A DNA stretch of 64,000 nucleotides from Ancylostoma caninum (lineage: Eukaryota > Nematoda > Chromadorea > Rhabditida > Ancylostomatidae), in the NCBI GenBank assembly GCA_037903475.1, contig JBAJFG010000073.1, positions 620,001-684,000 on the forward strand, written 5' to 3'. A model generated the notes under the pieces. The model worked only from the letters and a program-made list of their open reading frames with translations. It had not been told where the DNA came from and ran no database searches. Numbering within the stretch: the first letter of the stretch is position 1; each line of letters opens with the position of its first letter. This document shows positions 13,601 to 27,100 of this stretch, in pieces. A program made the translations under genes and the position numbers.

Positions 13601-16600
13601 CGGAATAAACTGTAAACGAAGAACTTCAACGAATCAAGAATAGTTCACTACAATGGAGCTCTTGTATAGGAACTCTATATACGTGAGATACGTCGCCAGA
13701 AGCAACCATTTACCAGTTTGTCGTACTTTTAAAAGTGCTCTGGCATTCTACCAATCTGAACCTGTATTTAGTATACAACATTTAGTCTCTGAAAGAAAAA
13801 AAACATGGCGGACGCGAACCCGATTCCAGTGGTCTTTATCCTGTCTGCCATCCAACATAACTTATCCAACCTTATTTTTATTATTTACGGCAAGAACCAG
13901 ATAGATTTTCATCGGTAAAAGGTAATACGATAGCGGAGGAGATAATGTACCTTTACCAATAGGGTTTCAATAGCATGGACATATCCAGCAGCGAAGCAAA
14001 TGGATACGCATAACCGCACGTCAATTTTCATTCGATAGCGAAGTATTCAAATAACACCACGTATCCGCTTGTTTTTCAATGGAATACAGTCAATTGGATT
14101 GGGCTCTGTTTCCTTCAAAAGGAATTTTCTGTTTTGTTTCTACTTTTTTTAAATTCACTTATTTTTTGCTTTTACTCACTCAGTTTTATTCCTTGCTTCT
14201 CTATCGATTGTATGGCCTACCCCCAAGTAAAGCGAATAAATTGTGAGGTATATAGCTACATAAATGAATGGAGAAACCATATTTCTTCTAATAGGTGACA
14301 GCATTTCAACAACTCGCTGGAATTCGAAGTTGGGGGGGGGGGGGGAAGTTGGGGGGGGAGAAGAATTGTTGTCCAGGATTTTCCATCAGAATACCAAATA
14401 TAACAAAGGAAGTAAAAGAGAGTAACCCAGCAGGCCAATCGAGCCTAACTCTTTTGATGCTTCCCCTAACAATAGACTACACTATGTAAACCATTTTGCC
14501 CGTGGTTAATGAGAAAAATAGTACAAGGAGAGGAACACAAGAAGAACACAACGCAAGGGTTCGAATCACATCAGCTCTCCTCGCGAAGCAAGGAGCAGCA
14601 GCAATCTACTCCACCGCGTTACCTACTTGTACATTCCACTGACCATAGAGGTCTAAAAGTACTACAGCTGAGAGGTCAAAATAGAGGAAAGAAACGGCGT
14701 ACGAACCATAAAGCCTTGTTACGAAAGCTTAGAACCACAGGTTCCATTTTAGTCTGTTGGGTTAGCCACAGCCAGCTCCTTTTGAAGTGTTTCACTGCAG
14801 CTCGTCTGAAGAAGTTGCGTACATCGTTTGTGAATTTAGGCCTTCACGAACTCCTTCAGGGGCTCCGTCAGGATTTTGGCTTCTAGTCATGTCATCACAA
14901 CTATCGAGCGTGATGTATGTATATGGGGAAGTGCGAACCCACCAGTCTGCATCTGATTCACGTCTCCAGGCATCCAGACAACCAGGTTTTCTTCAAGACT
15001 CCCAAAGCGCGGCGAAATTAAATCCGCCTCTCAAATTGCCCACAAATTAAGTGAAGGTTGGTTTCAAATCGGCTTAACTGCTGAAGAAATTGAGCTGCAG
15101 GATTGGAACTCATGAGGTCTTCCTCCAGCTTTTACTCAGAAATTGAATGAAGGGGTGGTCGATGGAGCTAGCAGTGTATGTTCAACTTCGGATGTGAAGG
15201 GATGTTTGCCAGGGAATCACGAAATTCTGAGAACGTCACTGCAGGGCACTTCTGGGTCCCAGGTGGATATTCGGGTAGAGAAACGATAAATAAATATGCA
15301 CTTGATGAGGAGCTGGTTACTTTCTGGAACGTACTGGGTAAGGGCAGATAGGTACGTACATAAGTGCACGTGTCCGAGTTCTCACGAAAATTCAATTCAT
15401 CAGAAAAACGGCCATCCGTGGAAATGGAGACGTTCATCTACTAGCCTGCTTGTCCAAATTACGTCTCCTGGATGGAGATGTTAATTTTTCGGTGTAGTCT
15501 CCGGGTTGCCGAGGGCCTCTCACAGTTATTATTCTGGTTCTATTATTAGCTGCGCAAGTATAAACGATGCTCCACTAGTCTCTTCATGCCAAAAATATCC
15601 CGCGCCTGATGCTTCATGATAAGCGTTGGTCCCTGACGCGGCGGCGAATTTCGGATTCATCCGGAGCCGTCGCGGCCGCCACCGCTCCGCCCCCTACACA
15701 TCTCGGGAGCGCCAGGAACCATCCGACAAGCGCTTCTCCGGCCATAAATTCTCCGCCAATGCATTTCTCATCGCCTCTCATAGTCTGCCGGTCGGCTGCT
15801 CATTTTGCACATTATAAGCTGCACCATAGCATGGGCTGCCTTTCCGGGAGTCCGCCAAGAAATACGTGAAGCCTCCGACTATCTGGCCTTTGAACAATTT
15901 TATTCACGTCCTTTTTGTAACTGAACCCGCTTCTTCTCGTTTTTTGTTAAAGAAATTTACGTTCTCTCTGCGAATTTTCCCAAAAGCAATGCGAAATCAA
16001 AGATCATTGCCTTTAGACGTCACCCTAAAAGAAGACGACGCCCTAAAGTGCATGAGTTGGCGTTGTTGATGATCAGCTGCTCAAACACCGCTTAGAGTTA
16101 GTGTTAACGAGCTAAAGAGGATGGATTCTCACTTCTGGGGTTCGCAGATAAAATCCTCGTCGTTAAAAATTCTATCTTCAACAAGGGGGTCGACGGAATC
16201 GAATGATATATGATACAGTTTTTCGGACACTCGTAAATATGCACTGTTCTTAGGTGTTAGCACCGTTAGTCCGCGAGTGAAAGAACTAAAAATATCCCTT
16301 CATCTCTTCTGTTCTTGGACTTTATGACGGACTGGTGGTAGCTTCTACGTCACTACTGTACTTAGAACTAAATAAAAATTGAATGAGTTATTCAAATTAA
16401 TCAATTCAGAACCTCATCTGAAGAATTCAGACTTTCGAGAAAGACAAAACCATAATTACTTTGTTATAATTGCTTTGTTATCATTATTCATTTTCACAGG
16501 GTTGTACTTATCCCTCTGGTTCGAAAAGTCTCAGAGTTCCAACTTATTTGAAACCGATCTTCCGAATTCAAATATGTGTGTATGCGCATCTAGTGATTAT

Positions 16601-18123
16601 TCGGCTTCGAGTACCGCCCACATTCGAATATTCGGATAATTTTTGAATACGATTAGATTCGTTCAACAATTTATTACCTCAGTGCATATTTCGCTACGTG
16701 GGAACCGGTGCCGGAAATCTAATCAGGGTAAGGTTGATCATTCGCTCACTATGCATTTGAACCTGTGATTTTGGAAACGAGCTCTTCTATTTTTGAATAG
16801 AGAAGTCTTTCCATCGAGTATTATGTGTGGCGCACAATTATTTGTCGTTTTTTCCCCCACTTCTTCGCTTACTGTGATAGGCAGTTTGCTTGGTTATGCT
16901 TCAGAAATATCCCCAAACGTTTTCTTGAGAAGAAAAAAAGTATAGCTAAGTTTAGCCGTGTTGGTTATGCTATGCTCCCATGCTACAATAAATGCTCTAT
17001 AATTTGGGAACATGATGGACCGCCCTAGAGACACAACCACATATAGCAGCTACTATTACTCTAAGAAAATCCTGTCATTTGTGGATCTTCTTATTCTTCC
17101 CTCGTTTGGCACTCAGAAAAAGTCTGAATACTTAGATTGAAAAGTGATTGCGCTGATGAATCCTTCGCTAGAATGGATACGTTTTGCCGTGATTCAGTTT
17201 TCGTTTTCATGAACGTCCGGAGAACACTCGGACATATTCACTCTCCTAAAATGAGTCCTTCAGGCAAAAGTAAGTATACTTGGTTGGAGTGACCATCCCA
17301 TAAGATATGTAAGGCGGATTCTGCTCGAAAGTCTTTCGAACTCTCTGAGATAACGGGAAGCTTAGTACCTCCTCAGGAACACTCATGAATATGGGTGCAG
17401 CGTGGCACAGGCTTTTTTATGCACATGCTACCTTTTCAATGACTCGTAGAGAGCATCTGATGCATAAATTATTGCTCCGTCTTCCAGGTAAATCTTGTAT
17501 AGGTTTAACGAATCTAAAGAGGTGAAAAAGCATGTAGCCCTGGGTGAGGAACGAGCCACCATAGGAGATGAGCGCGGAGTGGCACCTCTTGCCACTGGGC
17601 TACACCCTCCCTCCTAAGTAATAGGAAAGGAAGCATTGGAAAGAAGAAGCCACTTATATAACCCATATAGCTGCTCCTTTGGATTAGTAGGAATTACGAT
17701 GATGTATTCACCATTCAATGAAATAGTGTTCCCACGGATTTCTTATCCTTTCTGGAGCATGAAGGACCTTAAACCACTACTTTCGTATCGTCCTCTTCAC
17801 TTCTGCTTTTTGGAAAATAAAAGAATCATCTTTTCCTGGAGAGTTCCTTTTCAAGAGGGAAAATTTCCTGGCGCCCTTCTGCATATTAGTACCGACATTT
17901 CTCAACACCTCAGCTGAAATTGCAAATCTCACATTGCGTGTAACTTCTCCGAAATCCCAACTTTCCTAGCTCATTTCGTGACAAACGCCCATATATCCTC
18001 AACCATTTCGTATGGGTTCGAGATTGTTACCATGATCCTGCACTATTCTGGAAGACATATAAATTTCAGACTCATTAGGTTCAGTTTTTCGAAACACTCC
18101 TGACACATCTGGTCAGTGATGAA
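10655..18123. other. Intergenic region upstream of the GABA-A-type receptor gene
   Basis: No supported gene. GC-rich islands at about 11035-11130 and 15640-15830 stand out but have no splice-consistent frame. A G14 run lies near 14332-14345. The B-box-like GGTTCGAATCA near 14552 has no A box. The promoter of the receptor gene should be at the right end; I see no clear core element. TCTGGTCAG just before 18117 could be a trans-splice acceptor. Confidence 0.45.
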
Positions 18124-21100
18124 ATGAGCGTTCCTCTTCCTATGAGAACCGGATCCAAATCGGTGTTTCTGGTATCGTTCACTCTATTGCTGTTCTCCTT
18201 CACATTCACAAGAGGGTAAGCTGCCCAGCACTCCAGAAACCCTTGAAAAAAAACATGGCTTGTTAACCCGTTTCAGGTCGGGAGAACGACCGCAGGTGGA
18301 TCGAATCCGAAGCAGCGCACGTTCGCTGCGGAACTCGACAGCCAGGACGAGGACAACCTATTCGAATGCCAGCGCCTTGCTGGCTGAATTGTTGTCGGAT
18401 TACGATATTCGACTTAGGCCAGGTTTCGGCGGTGGGTCACGTAATAGTTGACTTGCAGTTATTGTTTTGAATTGTTTCGTTCTAGCCAGGAAATATTATT
18501 TTCTACGATGGTGCATTGTGCTTCTCAGATATAGTTGCGCGATTCCCTGCTAGCGTTTCACTTCTGCTGCTATCCCCCTGCCATCGTCTTCCAGTCCATT
18601 GATCTCTTTCTTGTTTAAGCTGTGCTCTCAAGAGTCATGATGATCATTTTATATGTTTCAAGCTTTTTCTCTAATGCTGAGGGGATTAGCTGTGTACCAT
18701 CGCCTCCTTCTGTTCCTTCCATTGACAAGCACATCGCTGCCAGAAAAAAGGAAAGGCTCCTTCGGAATCTCTCCGTTTTTGCTCAGATCTTGCCCAATTT
18801 TTCGAGTTTTTCATCCAATTTCAAAAACAATTGCATCCTACATTGTGAAATCAAATCAAATTAAATTGATTTAATTAAATTAATGAAAGAAATCGAAAGG
18901 GCTGGCTGAATCATGCGGTTCTCCATCTTTTTCTCCCTTTTTTCCTTACTCATTTTCTGCCAAGACTGTTTGTCGACATTACCTCGCACTAACTTAGCGC
19001 GATTGAGTCAGTACCTTCCCCATATACGGTAACCATTTTCATGGTTTTCATAAATGGATGTACTTCCATTCCCTTGCACTTTCCTACTCTTAGCACTTCC
19101 TTATCGGACGGCTATCCGTCAAAACCTAACCTCAGCATCAGTCTTCTTCCATCCATTTTTTTTCAGTGCCGACGATAGCAGCATATTTTCTGCTTGTCAC
19201 TTTTTCTAGGCATCCTCGATGTATGAAGGCTTTTCCTCTTGATTTTTTTTAAGAACTAGAGCTTAATTGGCTAAGACTATTATTTAGTAGCATATCATGC
19301 ATTCGCGTAGTCTAACTAGTCCAAAATTTGAAAGTTACGAATAATTGAGTGGCAAGCCTGATCCTTCGTGATCCCCTACTCATCGTAGGGGATGTCTTCC
19401 CCTCCCTTCGGAAGGCCTCGACGTCTCGTGAACATACAAGAGAAAGGCAGCCATACTCTGCACATATGTTGGGGATCCATAGAGGATTCAGTATATGGAC
19501 AATCGCTCGCTCAACAATCGCTTAAAACTGCCCGAATACTCGACAGCATATCTGATATCCTCCCTTCTCCGGCGGGGATGTTCATGCACATGAGCCTTGT
19601 AGGAATGGGCGTGCCAATTTTGGCAACGCTTACTCTCGCTGCATATCATTTCACCATTTTCTTTAGGGAATCGATCAATGATCAGGTGATAGTGAAGGAG
19701 AGAGTATAGGCGTTATGAAAAACGGCACAGTTATTTCTAGAAGGCATCAAAGGCTACACTTTCCAGCAATAAACCTCATCATCTTTATCCAGGTATTTAT
19801 CCTGGTATTTACCCTTGTCTTTCGACTTTTACTTACAAGTAAGCCAATAAAATTGAAAATAAAAATTAAAGTTCCATAAGACTCCACATATGCGTTCACA
19901 AGTACTGGCATGAAGTAATTTCTCGTGCTCAGGCCTAGCTACATATGTATGTATGTGCCTAACTGCGATAATTGAAACGAGAGTCATCAAAAAAATTAGG
20001 AACTGACTATGAGATGACATTGTTATGAATTCATGACGTCGCTCCAGAACCGCATTTTTTCCTACTATTTTAGGTTTTAGGTGCATCCCTTCGTCATTGC
20101 GTCCAGCATACTTGATATGTGATTAGGTTAGTGCGAGCGGACGTGTAAAAGGCAAGCTTCAAGGTGAAAAACCATGCCCGCGGTTGTGCAGTTATTCAAA
20201 TCCACGCTCGGCTCCTCCTCAACATGCTCGATTTTTCACCTGGTGTTCAAAGGATCCGGGGGTGGATCGCCCGGTGAGGTGATAAGGAAATGCTGTTTTT
20301 TATTCCTAATTTGAAGTATATTTATGCTAGAAATGCTCACTGGAAATCGTAATAATTAAACAAATGGATGAATAAGTAAATAAGCTGAACATCTGCTTTT
20401 ATAATCATTTATTTGCATACATATACTTGTTTATTTGCTTTATTTGTTCACGAAATTATTATGTGATCATTTGCTTATTTATCTATACACTTATTTGTAG
20501 AACTATTTTCTAAAATTATATAAATACTGAATCAAAAACATCTGTTTTTGGATGCCTTATTAGGTGACCACATGTCCTTCCAAAAAGAAAAGTAAATATT
20601 CTCCAAGTTGGCCGATCTTGAGACTACAAGAATAATCAGACCGAGCAAGGGAAGATATAGGATGTCTTATTTTGGCTATCCTTCTGTTTAGTTTTCGCCT
20701 ATTTTTCGAACTCCTTTATTCATTTTTGGTCTGTTTTCGTTTACGGTTTTCATCTTCCTTTCTCACTTCACCACTCTTTTCTTTGAAAAAAATTTTTCTT
20801 TAACTTCACAAATGGTTAGGTTTCTCTCTCCTTTCGAATGCAAAGCCCACCATCTTAGGATTTTTCCGTGGAAGAAATGGTGTATGAGACTGGAAAAAAA
20901 TAAAAAATTAAATATAATTGCGTAATAATAAAATCTAAAAAATTCTTTATCATGAGTTCACTAACCTATGAAGATTCTCCTTAAAGACCCATAGTACACA
21001 TTCTGATTTTTGAACTGCTTCATGCACCCATTCCAGACTCTTCCATCAGCCACAACTACCGAAGAAGTGTAATTTCCGGAACATTCGATTATCCTGTAAG

Positions 21101-24100
21101 CGTGTTTTTCTGCTGATGATCGAGTACACTTCTTCGAAATGCATTCCATCACCCTCTCGTCGGCGCTTGATCACTCGCGCGGCAGCGTGTCGTCCTTGCG
21201 TCGCTCCAAAGGAGAGTCAATTGCCTGTCCATTTTCCTGACATCGGGCTTTGATTCAATTCTGCCTCTGTCTTCGAACTGATTCACTCTTCATTACATGC
21301 ATCGCCGGCTCTTTCTTCGGGCATAGGGGACTAAGCCGGCCAAGTATTCACGGATTCTGGACGGTGGGGTTGTGAAAACCTCCCAGGAATCAAGACTTCT
21401 AAGAATCTTTGGCATGGTTCTACAAAGTGACCCTCGTCCGTGACGCAGAAAGGCGCCACTGCATCGGTGGAATTTATTGGAGTTTAATGCTGACTTGCTT
21501 GCGAAAAGTTAGTCAGGAAATCCAGAATGACCTCGTGGAGAAGCGCCTTCACAGGAAACTTCAACCCATTCGAGAAGGGTCCTTCTGCAGCAGTAGTCCA
21601 GCTGTTCCTGGCTTCTTTATCGAATCATCACCTGGCTGCACCCGCTCCTTCGTAGAATTCGTGCATTTTCAAGCAATTTCGCTCCACTCCGAACAACAAT
21701 CCACTTCCCCCGTACATGCCTCCACTCCTAAAAGGGTACTAAAGCTAGAAATCACCCTTCCCCTATTTATTCATAACGACGACCACTATGGCGGTGTGTT
21801 CTCTTGATGTTTCCTTCCCCCAGCCTGACGGGGTCCAACCTCATCGATTCGACATCTCTCCCCGGGGAACACTTTATGAAGCGAGATGTCATCACTGCTC
21901 CCGGCCCTACTACCACCGAATACACACAACGAATCCCCAGAATACACACCCCTCGACGTGTCGACATCACGAACGGAGTGAGATTTGTCAGTCCCGTAGT
22001 GGGATGGATGGGAGTATAGGGCGGGAATGATCCTGGGTGAGTGATAAGTGCGACACCAATGGACGTGTTGCCTTTTGTGGAGAGTGACCAAGGTGGGGGG
22101 AGGGACGTCTATTGCCACATAATTTGAAAAAAAAAACACGTTTATTCGTTCTGGCAATGGTTTTGAGTAAAGCAGTGAGTGCTCAGGGATTAGGTATATG
22201 TATAGACGAGTGAATATGAATGAGTTGATGAATGAATGAATAGGAGAGTGGATGATTGAATGGATACATGAACGAATAAATGAGTAAATAAGAACTGTAT
22301 TACGTAGCTTGCAGTTCTTTGACTTGGCACTATACAAGAGATTTTTGGTCATTCTATTATTAGGTTGTCCCACAATAAATGGCCGCAACCTAGTAATAAA
22401 TTTTTGGAAGTTCATAAATCCATTATTTTAGAAGCTAGATAAACGAACTTCAAATTATTATAACGAGCAAGGCCTTCTCTATCTAACAAGGCTCCCTCAG
22501 TTACCCTTTTTTCTTTAGCCTATTTTCCCTCCCGAATAGAACGAAAGCCGGATTGTGCTAGCTCTGCATTTGAGCCATGTAATCGTGCTATGAGAACGCA
22601 GAAGCCATGACTGGAAAAGCACTTCCAGAACGATACGAGTTTTCAACTTTAACCGGGTGATGACTATGAAACTTCTCAGATACGAAAGCATAGTTCTGGA
22701 GGCGGGGTGAGAATTCTGAAACAGTCCATAAAAATGTTACCAGCGAGGTTGGGCGCAATCAAAACACTGGTCGCTCTGCCTTCTTGGCAGCTAAACATCG
22801 CAAAAAATGGGCAAAGTGGATTTTGAACAAAAGTATTGTCGGCCAGCGCTCAACTTGCGACACCATTTACTTTAATTCCTCTAATAAATAATGTTGCGGA
22901 ATTTTCGGAAAAAGTGGGCCTCTTTTAGTGATGAGTGGACATTGCTTGATAAAATGGGGTTTTGTTTTATTTGCATCGCTGATGGGGGTCTGCATACATA
23001 TATTCAACAAACCTCGGCATCCCAGAAAAAGGTAACCTTTTCGGATAGATGAAATACTGCTTAAGGTGTTTGACAGTAGTTACATAGACCAGGACAAAAG
23101 TAGAATTTAGTAGATGCATACTCTTTTACCAGCTCCGAGATTCGATTGAAAATGCCTCAGTTTTGGTGAGCCGAAGCCGAAGTGCACGTCCACTGGCGGG
23201 GCGGGCAAATCCACACAGATTCACATCCTACCAAGAAAAATTTCACTGAGTGAGGCCTTGGATCTTTCCTTGTAATATTGTGTTGGCTAGACCTTTGCCT
23301 AATGAAATATCCTTTTGAATTTGCAGTGAATCCACTTTTCGTCTAGAAAATCCGTGCGAACCAATGTGTACTGAAAATTGACCTTTTGTGCTTCGTTGAC
23401 TCCTGTGACTTAAGCTTACTCAATTACATAAGTTTTACTGTACCGCAAAAATTTGCAGGAAATGCTGATTATAAAAATTTTTCTTGCTAAGGGAAATCTC
23501 AAATTTGGGCTGAGTTACGCATCTTGGAATGCGCACCTCCAGAACGGCCATTGTTTGTGGAAAAACGCAATATTTTATTTTATCAGGGATCACCACGCTG
23601 AGGCTTAGAAACGATCGGACTCGTGAACCTACCGAAGAATTTCTTACTCAGACAGATACAGGCTTGAAATTTTATCCATGGAATTTGGCTCAACTGTCAG
23701 AGCAGAACTCCTCTCATTTAGCAATAACATTTACTGGTAAAAACAGCGGAATAACTTACATCTTGGAGAGAAAATTAAAATTTTCAAGTTCCAGTTTACC
23801 TTATCAAGTAGCTTGGAACTTCCCCAGATACATTCACGAATCCCGCCACCTGTCGCATTTCAACAGTGAAAGTGGAAAGAGAACTTCCAAACTTTCACAA
23901 AAGCCGTTATATAGCTACTCACTATGTATGTATATGTATTAGTGAGCTGGAATCCGTCGGATCGAATGAATGCTTCTGATTTCCTATTATAGACTTAGAC
24001 TGAGCTTATGCATGAGAAACATGGAGACCTTGACTTAGAACATAAACAACACCTTTTTCCCTTAGGTCCCTTTGCGACTGCGATTTCCCATATACATGCC

Positions 24101-27100
24101 ACATATGCATGGTGAAGCAAAAGCAGAGTGCTCGCCAATAAATCCACGCATCAGCAGTGAACGCATTCTCTCCGCGTGCGAGAAATTTCCGAATCAGCAC
24201 ATGACAACGAAAGTGCGGTGGAAAAAGTGGGCCGGAAAAGTCACAATTATGGGAACGAAGTTTTCTACAGCGCTATTCGCAATCACATGTAGAGCTCCCG
24301 TTGTATTGAATCGGCTGGTGAAGTACTCGCGAGTATCGCATCAAGACAAAAAAAAGTTGAGTAATTCGAAAAGTATTGGGAGCCATAGTGAATTTAGTTG
24401 ATGAGGATTTGAGCATTGCCAGTGAACCTATGTATAATGTTCTTGATGAAACTGTGCAAATTTATCACTTGCCTTGATATCTTTGTTGATTTTGTCAAAA
24501 TTACCTGGTGGAAAGAGTGTTCTTGGCTAACAATAGCAAAATTAGGCGGAGAAACCGCGGAATTTCTCTTGCTCACACTGACAGAAAAAAGAGAGTTCCA
24601 TTTTGCTCGTAAGAATCTCAGATCCTAATACTCGAAATCACCTTGCCAGTTCTCAAAGTACTGGAAAGCAAAAGTGCTGGGGAAGAATCAGATTAGGAAG
24701 ACGTTGTCCAGGCATTCGTCGCAACAGCAAAGAGGCTAAATATCTGCCCACAGGAAACATGTGCAAACATCATCATGATGACGTGTTTTTGAGAGATATT
24801 TCAAAGTGAGACCTTTTCGTCATTGCCTTGTACAGCGATGTGATTTCGTCTGATTTGATAGCCGTGGGAAGAAACGGAGCTGCCTTTAATTCGAGATTGC
24901 AACAATTTTCACAGGAAACTACAAATAAGTTCGTATTGCACCCAATCTAGTGTTTGAAACGTGTTAAATTTATGCTTATTCATTTATTTGTCAATTTATT
25001 AGCTTATTAGACGAGCAAGCTCATATATGTACTAAGCAATGACGCGTCATTACCAGCATGATAAGGCACGGTGAACTCTAGACAAGCACATGTTCCATTG
25101 GCCCAAAACAAATGTTAAAATCTATTAGTATGAAACGAGGTGAAACACAAGCAACACAGGTGACGAACATCAGCTACATATTAGCGGGTGTCCTATCATG
25201 TGCTTAAATGAGTGGAAATTCGTCGAGCTTGATTATACTCTACTCAATTCTATGCTTTATGAACCCATCCTGTTACTGAGGAAGGTGAGCTGAGAAAGGA
25301 TCTGTCTATTACCTTTGGAAATGGCTGGCTCTGCTCTTCATGCCATCGAAGGAGGAGCTCTACATTGTCAGTTTTGGGATACAGAACTCTCTCGCTTCAG
25401 AATCGTACCGTACTTTTTTGTGATAATTTCGTGATACATGATTAGAGCTGACGCCACAGTCCACGTGGAGTATAGCAATAGCACCCTGCGTCGTCGTCTT
25501 TGGGTGGGTGGGACCCACACGACTAGCGACTGACAATCGATATGCACCATTGTCGTAGTCCCCAGCGATTCGCCAACATTGGCGTCGGCGGATCGTCAAC
25601 TTTAGCGGCGGGCGGTCGCCAGCATCGGAGGGCGCTTCCCCTTTAGAAAGTTATCGGCGACGGCGACGCAACATGCTATACTTCAAGCGGAGTATGTGTT
25701 CAAGTCGTAGAATCGTCTTCAAGTCCTACTTTTTGAGAAACACCCCTCTTGCAAACGACTTGGTTATGTTTCTTTCTCTGTAGGCCACGATCTGCAAAGC
25801 AACCATCTTTACAACCAATTTGAAGACAACTACCAACTAGTGTCTACTGCTGGGTTTGCTTTTGACTCTTCTTTTTTTACTTCTGTAGAAGTGCATGTTC
25901 AGCTTCGATTTATCAGATGTTCAACCAGTCTCAACACTTACCTGATGGAATTTGTTGACGAGAAATCGTTATTTTCCATTCCCCAAACAACACCTCTTAT
26001 TTCTTGATGACACGACGTGTTCACGTCAAGACCACCCTGCTCAATTTGTGGGAAATGTCGATTCGTCCTTGGGAATTCAACTCCCGAAAGTCACAATAGA
26101 CTCGCCTCAACGAGAAAAACGCTATGGCGAAGTGCAAACGTCATCTGGCAGTTTTTATGACGCTGATTCTTCCTAATAAATCATCCGTCTCTAGCGTCCG
26201 TTGTGTTGTTTCCTTCATCTCAGAATGTACCCTTCAGAAAAAAGAACACCGACAGGATGAAGAAGATTCCGGGAAACTGATCGGTGGTCTCTTCTAAATG
26301 GAAGATCTTCACCTCATTCATACGTCTCTTACCGAATCATTTGCTCCATTCTGGTGCTTAGAGATCACGATTCTCATACAAATCGCACACGGTTGAATTA
26401 GTGACCTTTATGTAGGAGAAGTGCAAGATGCATGTAATCTCGCATGGAGAAATAAACAGGGATAAACACCATGCTGAACAAAGCGCAGCAAAGCCACCAA
26501 ATGACGGTTGAGATTTATGGGTGGAAAAACAAAGTAGCTAGAAAGAGGAAAGGAAAAACGGATTTGAAAGGATTTTTTGGTCTAATTTAGGGGAAAATTC
26601 ATAGTTTTCTACTTCATATATACTAGCGCAAGTATTTTTCAATATGAACGACTCTGAAAAATCCATTTTTGCTCGAAAAGCATATCTTCTGGCTTATTCC
26701 TCTAGCAGTCCTGAATAAAATATACGTTTGCGACGAACGCCACACTGAAAAAGTGCTTCGGGAAAAGCTTGATTTATTCCTAACCCCACGGCGAGGACAA
26801 TACTTTAGGGGGTTTTTCTGGCAGTCTGACTCAAAGTGTCCTTGAAAGAACAGTATGCAGTCATGGAGGCGGACTATGCAGAATTGTTATTTTTCTAGGA
26901 AAGGAGAGTTTAAGAGACTAGTGGTCCTCTCATATTTCTCCACATTCACTTTGTGGATCAAAAACATTTCATTTCATTCATTCATCCTCTGCATAGATTC
27001 GTTCGTTCAATTTTTCTTTTCGTTAACATAGCTGTTCACACATTCATGCACCCCACCCCATACATATACATATCCGTCCATTCATTCGGTCATTCATTCA

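Noticed and set aside
21786..22415. 209-codon minus-strand frame
   Set aside because: Part is a GAAT-type tract read as Ile-His-Ser and part is a mariner-like end; no recognisable domain.
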